A model generated the notes under the pieces. That model made no database searches, was not told where the DNA came from, and worked only from the letters and a program-made list of their open reading frames with translations. A stretch of 64,000 bases of DNA, taken from NCBI RefSeq assembly GCF_014084125.1, contig NZ_CP048405.1, positions 4,774,001-4,838,000 of the forward strand, written 5' to 3'. The translations under genes were made by a program, and so were the position numbers. This DNA is from Streptacidiphilus sp. PB12-B1b. GTDB taxonomy: Bacteria > Actinomycetota > Actinomycetes > Streptomycetales > Streptomycetaceae. Positions 8,062 to 17,429 of this stretch are shown one piece after another (position 1 is the stretch's first letter; every line of letters starts with the position of its first letter).

Positions 8062-9935
8062 GTGGGTCGTGGAGGTCGTGCCGTGCCTCGGGTGGGTCGC
8101 CGTCATTCACCGGCCGGGCGCGACGACGCCGAGGCCGCCTTCGTCCACCACTACGCCCGGCTGGCCCGGCTCGCCTACGCCGTGCTGCCCGCCACCCTGG
8201 ACCGGCACCGGCGGGTGCTGCTGGCGCACAGCGCGGTCCAGCGCTCCGCCGTCGACGGGCAGGACTACCCCGCGCTGCGCCGGGGCGTGGTCGGCGCAGC
8301 GCTGCGCTCGTCCACGCGCGGACGCTGGCTGCTGCCCCGGGTGGTGGGCCTGCGGCTGTTCCCCGCGCTCGGCCAGGGCGAGTCGCTGCGGCTGGGCCGG
8401 GAGCTGGCCCGGCTCTCCCCCGCCGCCCGGGCGGCGCTGGCGCTGACCGTGCTGGAGGGGCTGGCCGAACCGGAGGTGCTGGACGTCCTGCGGCAGTGCG
8501 GCGCGCCCGGGGCCGTGACCGCCCTGGCCGACGCGCTGGCCTTCCGCACCGAGGCCGTGGACCAACTGCTGCGCTCCCCGAGTGCGATCCGTGCACCGTG
8601 CACGCCCGGCCCACCGACCCCTGCCTGCGGCGCAGGCACGGCCGGATCGCGGTGCTGGCGGCGGCGGTCGCGGCGGTGCTGGCGGCGGCGCTGGCCTCCG
8701 TCCCGGGCGCGGCGGTGCAGCCCGCGGCGGACCCGGCGCCGCCCGGCTGCACCCTGGCCGCCCACCCGGAGCTGCCGCGGACCCCGGCCGACAGCTGGCA
8801 GGACACCGCCCGGCTGGACTTCACCGCCTGGCCCGCGCGCGGGGCCGGGACCGACGACCGGGCCCTGGTCGCCGACGCCCTGGCGGCCTGGTGCCGCCCG
8901 GCGCTGGTGCACGCCGAGGCCGGGGCCGCCGCCGCGCCGCCGGGGGCGCCGCCGCGCCTGCTGTGGGCCGGGCAGCTGGACGGCGCCGGTGTGGTGCTGC
9001 TGGACGACGGCTCCCGGCTGGCCCGCTACACCCGTCCGGACCACCCCGGCGCGGCCGACCCGGACCGGGTCGAGATCAGCCGCGACGACGACTCCGACGT
9101 CACCACCGCGGGCGCGGTGCTGCTGCGCTCCACCCCGGCCGGGGACCGGTTCCTGATCGCGCCCTGGGTGCAGCAGGTGCAGCTGCGCGACCTGCGCGCG
9201 CCCGACACCGCCGGGCGGGAGCTGGCCGTCCCGGCGGACGGCGTCACCCCGCCGGTACCGGCCCCGCCCGGCTCCGGCTGCGGCAGCTGGCCGGTATTGC
9301 AACTGCGCTCCTCCCCGGTCGTCGCCGAGCACCACGCCTTCCTGCTGACCGACCTGGGCACGGTCGTCCCGGCGCACCTGACCTACCAGCCGCCGCCGCA
9401 GGCGGGCCCGGCGCAGTCCCCGCGCGAGGCCACCGGGCCATCGGCGCTGTTGGCCTGGGACCGGCTGGCCTGCCTGCTGCCGACGCTCCGGCAGCAGGGC
9501 GTGAAGTCGGTCAACGCCTGGCAGTTCGCCGTGCAGCAGCTGCCCGGCTCGGCCGGGCAGGCGTCCTGGGTGTGCAGCCGGGCCGACCGCTGGGACGGCA
9601 CCGGCAGCGCCGCCACCGAGTTCCTGACGCCGGTGGCCGACACCGCCGACGAGGGCGCGCCGGCCGCCGTCACCGCCCGGCAGCCGCAGGGCCGGGCGTG
9701 CAGCCGGTTCGAGCAGTACGTGCTGGCCGCCACCTGGTGGCGGGCGCCCGACGGCCGGAGCTACCTGCTGGCCGCCGGAAGCCGCCATGTGGTCCGGATG
9801 GCGGTGAGCGGCGCGGCCGTGCTGGCGGCGTCGGCGACCCCGCAGCAGACGGCCGCGGTGCCCGCCGCGCGGACCGGGCCGGTCAGCGTCTCCGGTTACC
9901 TGGACACCGGCCTGGAGCTGCACCCCATGGGCTGA
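8062..9935 (+). pseudogene. Membrane-anchored protein with sigma-factor-like N-terminus, split by a -1 frameshift
   Basis: Two frames with clean coding character join near 8575-8580. The first starts at GTG 8062 and reads ..DDAEAAFVHHYARLARLAY.. to ..FRTEAVDQLLRSP; it is helical and resembles the leading part of ECF-sigma-like proteins. The second resumes as ECDPCTVHARPTDPCLRRR, followed by a membrane helix (near IAVLAAAVAAVLAAALA) and a 400-residue extracytoplasmic domain ending at 9935. The junction is a run of four C residues after a T; one additional C would restore one protein of about 625 residues. It is either a real frameshift, a sequencing error, or slippage. The function is unknown. 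Without correction each half would be annotated as a separate gene. Confidence 0.7.
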
Positions 9936-10034
9936 CCGGCGCGGGCCCCGGCGTAGCGGCCAGGCCCGAGGTGGCGGAGGGCCGGGGCAGTGCCGAGACT
10001 GGACTCAGGCCCGTCCGGCAACCGAGGAGCGACC

Positions 10035-11129
10035 GTGGCAGGCGTGTCCGACACCCGACCGGGGCTGCCGCCGGTGCTGCTCTCCCGTCGGGTGCGCGGC
10101 TTCCTCACCGCCGCCTACCTGCTGCTGGCCGCCGCCGTCGGCACCGACCTGGCCACTGGTCCCGGCTCGACCTTCTCCCCGGTGCTGGCGGCCGTGCCGG
10201 TGCTGGCCGGCATCGGCACCCGGCGGGCGCGGGTCCCGGTGGTGGCCGGGCTGCTGGCGCTGGCCGGGGTGATCGTGCTGGCGCTGGTGAACCAGGGGGT
10301 GCCGCTGCTGGTGCACGCCACCTCGGCGGTGACCGTGCTCGTCATCACCTGCACCAGCGCCGCGGCCGTGGTGCTGGTCGCCTCCCGGGAGCAGGAGCTG
10401 GCGCAGGTCCGCAGCGTGTCCGAGGCGGCGCAGCGGGCGCTGCTGCGGCCGGTGCCGGAGCGGATCGGGGCGCTGCGGATCGCCGTGCGCTACCTGGCCG
10501 CCGAGGCCGAGGCCCGGATCGGCGGGGACCTGTACGAGGTGCTGTCCACGGCGTACGGCACCCGGGTGATCCTGGGCGATGTGCGCGGCAAGGGACTGCC
10601 CGCGGTGGAGACCGCGGCGGACGTGCTGGGGGTGTTCCGGGACGCGGCCCGCTCCGAGCCGGATCTGGCGGTGGTGGCCGGGCGGATCGACGCCGCGCTG
10701 GCCCGCCGCCCGCAGAGCGAGGAGTTCGTCACCGCCGTGCTGCTGGACCTGCCGGAGCGGGAGGGCCCGGCCCGGCTGGTCAACTGCGGCCACCCGGACC
10801 CGTTCCTGTGCCACGCCGCCGGGGTCTCCGCGGTCGAGCCGCCGCTGCGGCTGCCGCCGCTGGCCATGAACGCCATGGTGGGCGTGGACTACCAGGAGCG
10901 CCGCTTCGACTTCGCCGCGGGCGACACCCTGCTGCTGTACACCGACGGCGTCTCCGAGGCCCGGGACGCGGCCGGGGTGTTCTACCCGCTGGCGCAGCGG
11001 CTGCGGGGCTTCGGCGAGCTGGAGCCGGCCGCGCTGCTGGACCGGCTGATCGCGGACGTCCGGGCGTACGTCCCGGACGGCATGAACGACGACGCGGCGG
11101 TGCTGGCGGTGCACCGCGAGCACCGCTGA
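10035..11129 (+). CDS. Membrane-bound PP2C/SpoIIE-family serine/threonine phosphatase
   Basis: With GTG 10035, preceded by GAGGAG at a five-base spacing, the product is 364 residues. Four hydrophobic segments occupy about residues 15-120, followed by a cytoplasmic PP2C-like phosphatase domain (about 140-364). Metal-binding motifs are visible: GGDLYEV, GDVRGKGLPAVETAA, LLYTDGVSEARD and NDDAAVLAV. Streptomyces has many such phosphatases, usually acting on anti-sigma-factor antagonists. No sensor domain (PAS, GAF) is present, so the signal may come through the membrane segment. The only STAS gene nearby (30.97 kb) looks broken. A strong hairpin follows the stop codon directly. Confidence 0.9.
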   Translation: MAGVSDTRPGLPPVLLSRRVRGFLTAAYLLLAAAVGTDLATGPGSTFSPVLAAVPVLAGIGTRRARVPVVAGLLALAGVIVLALVNQGVPLLVHATSAVTVLVITCTSAAAVVLVASREQELAQVRSVSEAAQRALLRPVPERIGALRIAVRYLAAEAEARIGGDLYEVLSTAYGTRVILGDVRGKGLPAVETAADVLGVFRDAARSEPDLAVVAGRIDAALARRPQSEEFVTAVLLDLPEREGPARLVNCGHPDPFLCHAAGVSAVEPPLRLPPLAMNAMVGVDYQERRFDFAAGDTLLLYTDGVSEARDAAGVFYPLAQRLRGFGELEPAALLDRLIADVRAYVPDGMNDDAAVLAVHREHR

Positions 11130-11165
11130 GGCCCGCCCGCGCGGAGGTCCGCGACCGGGCGGGCC
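11130..11165. terminator. Bidirectional terminator hairpin
   Basis: Ten-base arms GGCCCGCCCG (11130-11139) and CGGGCGGGCC (11156-11165) pair perfectly, and the inner CGCGGA/TCCGCG adds six more pairs. It lies immediately after the phosphatase stop codon and between two converging genes, so it can serve both strands. Confidence 0.75.
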
Positions 11166-11219
11166 GGTGTGTGGGCCCCGGACGGCTGCCGCGGGGCCCA
11201 CGGCGGTCTACTGCAAGGT

Positions 11220-11993
11220 CTACTGCGGAGTGACGTACGCGCCGGAGATGCCGCCGTCCACCAGGAAGGTGTTGGCGGTCATGAACGAGGAGTCGTCGCT
11301 GGCCAGGAAGGCCACCGCGGCGGCCAGCTCCTCCGGCTCGGCGAAGCGGCCGAGGGGGATGTGCACCAGGCGGCGGGCGGCGCGCTCCGGGTCCTTGGCG
11401 AACAGCTCCTGCAACAGCGGCGTGTTGACCGGCCCCGGGCACAGCGCGTTCACCCGGATGCCCTCGCGGGCGAACTGCACGCCCAGCTCCCGGGACATCG
11501 CCAGCACCCCGCCCTTGGAGGCCGAGTACGAGATCTGCGAGGTGGCCGCGCCCATCACCGCCACGAACGAGGCGGTGTTGATGATCGAACCCTTGCCCTG
11601 CCGCTGCATGTGCGGGATGGCGTACTTGCAGCACAGGTAGACGGAGGTGAGGTTGACCTCCTGGACCCGGCGCCAGGCGTCGATGCCGGTGGTCAGGATG
11701 GAGTCGTCGTCGGGCGGCGAGATGCCGGCGTTGTTGAAGGCGATGTCGAGGCGTCCGTACTCGGCCACGGCGGTCTCGTACATGGCCTTCACCGCCTCCT
11801 CGTCGGTGACGTCGGCCTGCACGAACAGGCCGCCGACCTCGTCCGCTGCGGCCTTGCCGGAGACCGGGTCCAGGTCCACGCAGACCACGTGCGCGCCCTC
11901 GGCGGCGAAGCGGCGGGCGGTGGCCAGGCCGATGCCGCTGCCGGCCCCGGTGATGACGGCGACGCGCCCGTCCAGGCGCTGGGTGTGGGTCAT
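11220..11993 (-). CDS. SDR-family oxidoreductase (last gene of amine-catabolic operon)
   Basis: This 257-residue short-chain dehydrogenase has the Rossmann motif TGAGSGIG near residue 16, NNAGIS, the catalytic YSASKGG (Tyr-x3-Lys), and the C-terminal LVDGGISGAY typical of classical SDRs. The substrate cannot be read from sequence. The gene starts 4 bp after the aldehyde dehydrogenase stop codon, and its ribosome binding site GGAGGAA overlaps the end of that gene. It therefore belongs to the five-gene operon starting with the permease at 17157. In that setting it may oxidise an alcohol or reduce an aldehyde intermediate of amine degradation; this is inference. Confidence 0.9.
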   Translation of the reverse strand: MTHTQRLDGRVAVITGAGSGIGLATARRFAAEGAHVVCVDLDPVSGKAAADEVGGLFVQADVTDEEAVKAMYETAVAEYGRLDIAFNNAGISPPDDDSILTTGIDAWRRVQEVNLTSVYLCCKYAIPHMQRQGKGSIINTASFVAVMGAATSQISYSASKGGVLAMSRELGVQFAREGIRVNALCPGPVNTPLLQELFAKDPERAARRLVHIPLGRFAEPEELAAAVAFLASDDSSFMTANTFLVDGGISGAYVTPQ

Positions 11994-11997
11994 GGTG

Positions 11998-13392
11998 CTA
12001 TTCCTCCGTGGAGATGAAGACGTTCTTGGTCTCGGTGAACGCGTCGAGCGCGTCCGGGCCGAGTTCGCGGCCCAGACCCGACTGCTTGAAGCCGCCGAAG
12101 GGGGTGGTGTAGCGGACCGAGGAGTGCGAGTTGACGGACAGGTTGCCGGACTCCACGCCGCGCGCCACGCGCAGCGCCCGGCCGACGTCCCTGGTCCAGA
12201 TCGACCCGGACAGGCCGTACTCGGTGTCGTTGGCGATGCGCACGGCGTCCGCCTCGTCGTCGAACGGGACGACGGTGAGCACCGGGCCGAAGATCTCCTC
12301 GGTGAAGGCCGGGGAGTCCAGGGCGACCGGGGCCAGGACGGTCGGCGGGAACCAGAAGCCGGGGCCGTCCGGGGCGCTGCCGCGGAAGGCGACCGGGGCG
12401 TCGGCGGGGACGTACCCGGCGACCGCGGTGCGCTGGGCGGCGGAGATCAGCGGACCCATGTCGGTGTCCGGATCGGCCGGGTCGCCCACGCGCAACGCGG
12501 CGACGGCGGGCTCCAGCAGGGCCAGGAACCGGTCGAACACCGGGCGCTGCACCAGCAGTCGGGAGCGGGCGCAGCAGTCCTGCCCGGCGTTGTCGAACAC
12601 CGAGGAGGGCGCGGAGGCCGCCGCCTTGGCCAGGTCGGCGTCGGCGAAGACGATGTTGGCGCTCTTGCCGCCGAGCTCCAGCGTGACCGGCTTCACCTGC
12701 TCCGCGCAGCCGGCCATGATCTGCTTGCCGACCCGGGTGGAGCCGGTGAAGACGACCTTGCGGACGTCGGGGTGGCTGACGAAGCGCCGGCCCACCAGCG
12801 AGCCGCGTCCGGGCAGGATCTCCAGCACCCCCGGCGGCAGCCCTGCCTCCAGGGCCAGTTCGCCCAGCCGGATCGCGGTGAGCGGGGTCAGCTCGGCCGG
12901 CTTGAGCACCACCGTGTTGCCGGCCGCCAGCGCCGGGGCCAGGCCCCAGGCGGCGATCGGCATCGGGAAGTTCCACGGCACGATCACGCCGACGACGCCG
13001 AGCGGCTCCTTGAACGTGACGTCGAGCCCGCCGTGCACCGGGATCTGCCGGCCGAAGTTGCGTTCCGGCGCCGCCGCGTAGTACTCGAGGACGTCGCGGA
13101 CGTGCCCGGCCTCCCAGCGGGCATTGCCCAGGGTGTGGCCGGAGTTGGCGACCTCCAGCCGGGCCAGGTGCTCCCGGTCGGCGTCCACGGCGGCGGCGAA
13201 GGCCCGCAGCAGCCGGGCCCGGTCGGCGGGCGCGGTGGTGCGCCACTGCGCGTAGGCGGCGTGGGCGCGGGCGACGGCGGCGTCGGTCTGCGCCAGGGTC
13301 GCCAGCGGCACGGTCGTGATGACCTCTTCGGTGGCGGGGTTGACCACCTGGCAGAGGCTCGGGGCGTGGTCCGGGTCGGACGGTCGGGTCAT
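11998..13392 (-). CDS. Aldehyde dehydrogenase (gamma-glutamyl-aminoaldehyde DH, PuuC-like role)
   Basis: From ATG 13392 the product is 464 residues, full length for the NAD(P)+-dependent aldehyde dehydrogenase superfamily. The general base lies in TLELGGKSANIVF, the cofactor loop in VFTGSTRVGKQI, and the nucleophile region in DNAGQDCCARSRLLV. The ATG overlaps the amidotransferase stop codon (ATGA), so translation is coupled. In gamma-glutamylation pathways this step oxidises a gamma-glutamylated or free aminoaldehyde to the acid. The exact substrate is inferred from the operon. A longer open frame upstream (to 13890) runs antiparallel to nothing useful and reads out of frame through the amidotransferase gene, so it was rejected. 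Confidence 0.93.
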   Translation of the reverse strand: MTRPSDPDHAPSLCQVVNPATEEVITTVPLATLAQTDAAVARAHAAYAQWRTTAPADRARLLRAFAAAVDADREHLARLEVANSGHTLGNARWEAGHVRDVLEYYAAAPERNFGRQIPVHGGLDVTFKEPLGVVGVIVPWNFPMPIAAWGLAPALAAGNTVVLKPAELTPLTAIRLGELALEAGLPPGVLEILPGRGSLVGRRFVSHPDVRKVVFTGSTRVGKQIMAGCAEQVKPVTLELGGKSANIVFADADLAKAAASAPSSVFDNAGQDCCARSRLLVQRPVFDRFLALLEPAVAALRVGDPADPDTDMGPLISAAQRTAVAGYVPADAPVAFRGSAPDGPGFWFPPTVLAPVALDSPAFTEEIFGPVLTVVPFDDEADAVRIANDTEYGLSGSIWTRDVGRALRVARGVESGNLSVNSHSSVRYTTPFGGFKQSGLGRELGPDALDAFTETKNVFISTEE

Positions 13393-14237
13393 CGGGCTTC
13401 CACCTTCTCTCGCGTCTGCGTCGTCTCTCGCGGTTGCTGCGGCCGGTCGGCGTCGGGGCGGGCGCGGGTGTCCCGGCAGGCGGCGACGAAGGCGGCGAAC
13501 AGCCGCGGGTCCTGGTCGTCCGTCTCCGGGTGCCACTGCACGCCGACGGTGAAGCGGGCCCCGGTCAGTTCGAGGGCCTCGACCGACTCGTCCTCGCTCC
13601 AGGCCGAGGGCAGCAGGCCCTCGCCCAGGCGGCCGACCGCCTGGTGGTGGTAGCAGCGCACGGCGGCCGCGCCGCCGAGGATGCCGCCGAGCCGGCTGCG
13701 CGGGCGGATCCGCACGGCCTGCCGGGCGTAGGTGGCCGGGGCGGGCTGGTGGCCGCCGTGGCCGAGCCGGTCGGGCAGGTGCTGGATCAGCGCGCCGCCA
13801 CGGGCGACGTTGAGCAGCTGCATGCCCCGGCAGACCCCGAGGACCGGCAGATCGCGCTCGAGAGCGGCGTCCAGCAACCGGAGCTCCCACGCGTCCCGGG
13901 TGGTGTGCGGTGCCCCGGTCAGCGGGTGGGCCGGCTCCCGGTAGCAGGCCGGGTCGACGTCCGGGCCGCCGGCCAGGAGCAGTCCGTCGAGGGCGGCGAC
14001 GGCCCGGCGGGCGCCGTGCTGCTGCGGGGGCAGCAGCACCGGCACGCCCCCGGCGGCGGTCACCGCGTCCACGTAGGTCTGCGGGACCAGCGCGGCCGGC
14101 TGCCGCCAGACGCTCCAGGCGGCCTGGTCGAGGTAGCTGCTGATGCCGATCAGCGGACGGACGGCGTCGGCGGCGTCGTTGTCGGCTGCGTCGTCGGCTG
14201 CGTCGTCGTAGGCGGCCTCCTCGTGGGCGCCGGTCAC
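13389..14237 (-). CDS. Class I amidotransferase-like gamma-glutamyl hydrolase (PuuD-like)
   Basis: This 282-residue protein from GTG 14237 carries the class I glutamine amidotransferase triad: the nucleophile in LGVCRGMQLLN and the His/Glu pair in VGVQWHPETDDQD. The first domain begins RPLIGISSYLDQAAWSVW. These features place it with gamma-glutamyl-GABA hydrolases (PuuD family), which remove the gamma-glutamyl group at the end of the pathway. The start codon overlaps the glutamine synthetase stop codon (GTGA) and the stop overlaps the next gene's ATG. The N-terminal stretch with repeated Asp-Asp-Ala (about residues 8-25) is low complexity. Confidence 0.9.
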   Translation of the reverse strand: MTGAHEEAAYDDAADDAADNDAADAVRPLIGISSYLDQAAWSVWRQPAALVPQTYVDAVTAAGGVPVLLPPQQHGARRAVAALDGLLLAGGPDVDPACYREPAHPLTGAPHTTRDAWELRLLDAALERDLPVLGVCRGMQLLNVARGGALIQHLPDRLGHGGHQPAPATYARQAVRIRPRSRLGGILGGAAAVRCYHHQAVGRLGEGLLPSAWSEDESVEALELTGARFTVGVQWHPETDDQDPRLFAAFVAACRDTRARPDADRPQQPRETTQTREKVEAR

Positions 14238-15598
14238 AGCCGTTCGAAACTGCGGCGGCGCTCCCAGTCGGTCACCGCCGCGTCGAAGGCGGCCAGTTCG
14301 ACCCGGCCGGCGTGGGTGTAGTGGGCCACCACGTCCTTGCCGAAGGCCTCGGCCGCGGCCGTGCTGTGCTCGAACAGCTGGACCGCGTCGCGCAGCGTGG
14401 CCGGCACCCGGGGCGCGTCGGAGGTGTAGGCGTTGCCGGAGAGTTCGGGTTGCAGCGGCAGCTGGTTCTCGATGCCGTGCAGGCCCGCCGCGATCAGCGC
14501 GGCCACCGCCAGGTACGGGTTGACGTCGCCGCCGGGCACCCGGTTCTCGAAGCGCAGCGAGGGCCCGTGGCCGACCACGCGCAGCGCGCAGGTGCGGTTG
14601 TCCGCGCCCCAGGCGATGGCGGTGGGCGCGAAACTGCCCGGCGCGTAGCGCTTGTAGGAGTTGACCGTGGGTGCGAGCAGCAGCGAGAACTCGGCCAGGC
14701 AGGCGAGTTGTCCGGCCAGGAAGTGCTCCATCACCGGCGAGAAGCCGTGCGGTCCGTCGCCCGCCATCACCGGTCGGCCCTCGCCGTCGCGCAGGCTCAG
14801 GTGGATGTGGCAGGAGTTGCCCTCGCGCTCGTTGTACTTGGCCATGAAGGTCAGGCTGACGCCCTCCTGCGCGGCGATCTCCTTGGCGCCGGTCTTGTAG
14901 ACGGAGTGGTCGTCGCAGGTGACCAGGGCCTGGTCGTACTTGAAGGCGATCTCGTGCTGGCCCGGGTTGCACTCGCCCTTGGCGGACTCCACGGTCAGCC
15001 CGGCGCCGGCCATCTCGTTGCGGATGCGGCGCAGCAGCGGCTCCACCCGGCCGGTGCCCAGGATCGAGTAGTCGACGTTGTACTGGTTGACCGGCGAGAG
15101 CCGGTGGTAGTCCTTGTCCCACGCCTGCTCGTAGCTGTCGGAGAACACGATGAACTCCAACTCGGTTCCCACGTAGGCGTTCCAGCCGTACGCGGCGAGC
15201 CGGTCCAGCTGTCGGCGGAGGATCTGCCGGGGCGAGACGGTCACCGGTCCGCCGTCGTGGCCGAGCACGTCGCACTGGACCATGGCGGTGGCCGGGTGCC
15301 AGGGCACGCGCCGCAGCGTGGACAGGTCGGGCTGGAAGACGATGTCGCCGTAGCCGTTCTCCCAGGAGGAGTTCTGGTAGCCGTCGACGGTGTTCATCTC
15401 GACGTCCACGGCCAGCAGGTAGTCGCAGCCCTCGGCGGCGTTGGCGAGGACGTCGTCCAGGAAGAAGTCGGCGGCGATGCGCTTGCCCTGCAGGCGGCCC
15501 TGCATGTCGGTCATGGCCAGGACGACGGTGTCGATCTCGCCGCTGTCGATGAGGGCGCGCAGCTCGTCCAGGGTCAGGCGGGGGTGGTGCGGGCGCAT
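14234..15598 (-). CDS. Glutamine synthetase-family gamma-glutamylamine synthetase
   Basis: The 454-residue protein has full glutamine synthetase architecture: N-terminal beta-grasp domain (about 1-110), then the catalytic domain with metal and glutamate motifs KGECNPGQHEI, NEREGNSCHIHLSL, NSYKRYAPGSFAPT and WGADNRTCALRV. The adenylylation-site motif of GlnA1-type enzymes is absent. The operon contains an amine-type permease, a gamma-glutamyl hydrolase and an aldehyde dehydrogenase, so this is probably a GlnA3/GlnA4-like enzyme that attaches glutamate to a polyamine, ethanolamine or other monoamine. Which amine is used is not decided by sequence alone. Its ATG overlaps the permease stop codon (ATGA). 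Confidence 0.9.
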   Translation of the reverse strand: MRPHHPRLTLDELRALIDSGEIDTVVLAMTDMQGRLQGKRIAADFFLDDVLANAAEGCDYLLAVDVEMNTVDGYQNSSWENGYGDIVFQPDLSTLRRVPWHPATAMVQCDVLGHDGGPVTVSPRQILRRQLDRLAAYGWNAYVGTELEFIVFSDSYEQAWDKDYHRLSPVNQYNVDYSILGTGRVEPLLRRIRNEMAGAGLTVESAKGECNPGQHEIAFKYDQALVTCDDHSVYKTGAKEIAAQEGVSLTFMAKYNEREGNSCHIHLSLRDGEGRPVMAGDGPHGFSPVMEHFLAGQLACLAEFSLLLAPTVNSYKRYAPGSFAPTAIAWGADNRTCALRVVGHGPSLRFENRVPGGDVNPYLAVAALIAAGLHGIENQLPLQPELSGNAYTSDAPRVPATLRDAVQLFEHSTAAAEAFGKDVVAHYTHAGRVELAAFDAAVTDWERRRSFERL

Positions 15599-17157
15599 CA
15601 GATGTTCTCCAGTTCCTGCTGGGCCGCGGCCGGTTCGGCGCTGCCCTGGACGTTCGGCCCGGTGAACCAGCGGCGGGCCGAGACCAGCCACCACACTCCG
15701 GCGAAGCCGAGCACCGCGAGGACGGCGACCGGGGTGTAGTTGAAGCTGGTGGCGGTGATCGGGCTGACGGTGGGGAGCATGAACAGCACGGTGATCAGCG
15801 CCGTCCAGACCACGGCCAGCACGCCGACCGGCCTGCTCCAGCGGCCGAGGTGCCAGGGGCCGCGCCGGAACCGCTCGCCCTGGCGCAGCCGCAGCAGCAC
15901 CGGGATGACGTAGGCGATGTACAGGCCGATCACGGACACCGAGGTGACGGCGGCGTAGGCGGTGGCGTTCCACAGGTCGGGCACGCCGAGCAGGAAGGCG
16001 AAGCCGGTGGCCAGCCAGACGGCGTTGGTGGGGGTCCGGGTGCGGTCGTTGATCCGGTGCCACAGCTTGGAGCCGGGGAGTGCGCCGTCCCGCGAGAAGG
16101 CGTAGATCATGCGGGAGTTGGCGGTGACCGAGGCCATGCCGCAGAAGAACTGGGCGCCGATGGCGATGACCATCAGCAGCTTGGCGCCGGTGTCGCCGAT
16201 GGCGTCGATGAAGATCTGCGCCGGGGGCACGCCGGTGGCGCTGTTGAGTTCGCCGGTGTAGTTGCGGATGGCGAAGGTGATGCCGAGCAGCAGGATCCAT
16301 CCGGCGACCAGCGAGACCAGGATCGACATGACGATCCCGCGCGGGCCGGAGCGGGCGGCGTCCTTGGTCTCCTCGGTCATGTGGGCGGAGGCGTCGTAGC
16401 CGGTGAAGGTGTACTGCGCCAGCAGCAGCCCGAGCAGGCCGACGTAGATCGGGCTGTGGAAGCCGGTGTTGTTGACGAACTTGGTGAACACGAAGGAGGC
16501 CGAGGCATGGTGGTCGGGCACCAGCACCAGCACGCCGACGATGATCAGCACCCCGAACAGGTGCCACCACACACTGACGTTGTTGAAGACCGAGACCAGC
16601 TTGACGCCCAGGGTGTTCAGCAGGCCGTGGATGGCCAGGATCACCGCGAAGATCAGCACGGTGTGGCCGGGGGTGGCGGCGAAGCCGAACTGCATCTCCA
16701 GCAGGGCGTTGGTGAAGAACGCCGCGCCGAAGTCCACACCGGCGGTGACCGCGACCTGTCCGAGGAAGTTGAACCAGCCGGTGAACCAGGCCCAGGCCGG
16801 GCCCCGGGAGGGCGCGAGCGCCGCGGCCCAGTAGTACAGCCCGCCGGCGGTCGGGTAGCTGGAACAGACCTCGGCCATGGCCAGGCCGACCAGCAGGGTC
16901 ATCAGTCCGACCAGCGGCCAGCCCCAGGTGATCATCGCCGGGCCGCCGGTGTTCATGCCGAAGCCGTACAGCGTCAGACAGCCCGAGAGCACCGAGATGA
17001 TGGAGAAGGAGACGGCGAAGTTGGAGAAGCCCGACATCGAGCGGGCCAGCTCCTGGGTGTATCCCAGCTCGCGCAGCCGCTGCTCGTCGGCCGATTCGGC
17101 GCCGGGGGCGCCGGGGGCGCGTACCGCGGTGCCATCCGCTGCGGGTTCAGCAGACAT
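15598..17157 (-). CDS. APC-superfamily amino acid/amine permease
   Basis: The 519-residue integral membrane protein has about twelve hydrophobic segments and APC-type sequence near the start (GFSNFAVSFSIISVLSGC) and in FTGYDASAHMTEETKDA, the conserved region of GABA/ethanolamine-type permeases. ATG 17157 is preceded by AAGGAGGTG; the longer frame to 17274 has no such site. It is the first gene of a minus-strand operon followed by glutamine synthetase, amidotransferase, aldehyde dehydrogenase and SDR genes with 1- to 4-base overlaps or gaps. It likely imports the amine degraded by that pathway. A candidate operator lies 82 bp upstream. Confidence 0.92.
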   Translation of the reverse strand: MSAEPAADGTAVRAPGAPGAESADEQRLRELGYTQELARSMSGFSNFAVSFSIISVLSGCLTLYGFGMNTGGPAMITWGWPLVGLMTLLVGLAMAEVCSSYPTAGGLYYWAAALAPSRGPAWAWFTGWFNFLGQVAVTAGVDFGAAFFTNALLEMQFGFAATPGHTVLIFAVILAIHGLLNTLGVKLVSVFNNVSVWWHLFGVLIIVGVLVLVPDHHASASFVFTKFVNNTGFHSPIYVGLLGLLLAQYTFTGYDASAHMTEETKDAARSGPRGIVMSILVSLVAGWILLLGITFAIRNYTGELNSATGVPPAQIFIDAIGDTGAKLLMVIAIGAQFFCGMASVTANSRMIYAFSRDGALPGSKLWHRINDRTRTPTNAVWLATGFAFLLGVPDLWNATAYAAVTSVSVIGLYIAYVIPVLLRLRQGERFRRGPWHLGRWSRPVGVLAVVWTALITVLFMLPTVSPITATSFNYTPVAVLAVLGFAGVWWLVSARRWFTGPNVQGSAEPAAAQQELENI

Positions 17158-17238
17158 GGGCACCTCCTTGAGGTGTCGTGTGTGTCGTGGGGAATCGAAG
17201 GGGAGCGCGCCGGTACCGGCCGTGCCTGCCCCGGAAAT

Positions 17239-17266
17239 CCATTGGTTTAAAACCAGTCCATTGACG
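17239..17266. promoter_or_regulatory. Candidate FadR/GntR operator upstream of the amine operon
   Basis: The element contains the inverted repeat TGGTTT-A-AAACCA flanked by CCAT and GTCCATTG. It matches 20 of 28 positions of an element at 19659-19686 upstream of the phospholipase C gene; the shared core is TGG-N7-CCAGTCC-N-TTG. TGG-N7-CCA symmetry is of the type bound by FCD-domain GntR regulators, one of which is encoded at 19997. Function is inferred. Confidence 0.55.
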
Positions 17267-17383
17267 TGTTGCACACCGTTTCACCTCGTAACGGCGCCGT
17301 CAAGACTCGCTGTGCTACGGACTCCCGCCGACTGTGTTTCGGTACGGCGGCGGGGCCCGTGAGGCCGCGCTGACACGCGTCAG

Positions 17384-17411
17384 GCCCTCCCCGCGCGGGT
17401 GCGGGGAGGGC
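17384..17411 (-). terminator. Terminator hairpin downstream of phospholipase C gene
   Basis: Perfect 11-base arms GCCCTCCCCGC and GCGGGGAGGGC enclose a six-base loop, starting about 20 bp beyond the phospholipase C stop codon. It should separate that gene from the downstream amine operon. Confidence 0.7.
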
Positions 17412-17429
17412 GTGCGGGGTCCTGGCCGG

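Noticed and set aside
8582..11233. 883-codon plus-strand frame
   Set aside because: It crosses two well-supported genes in another frame and has no domain-like sequence.
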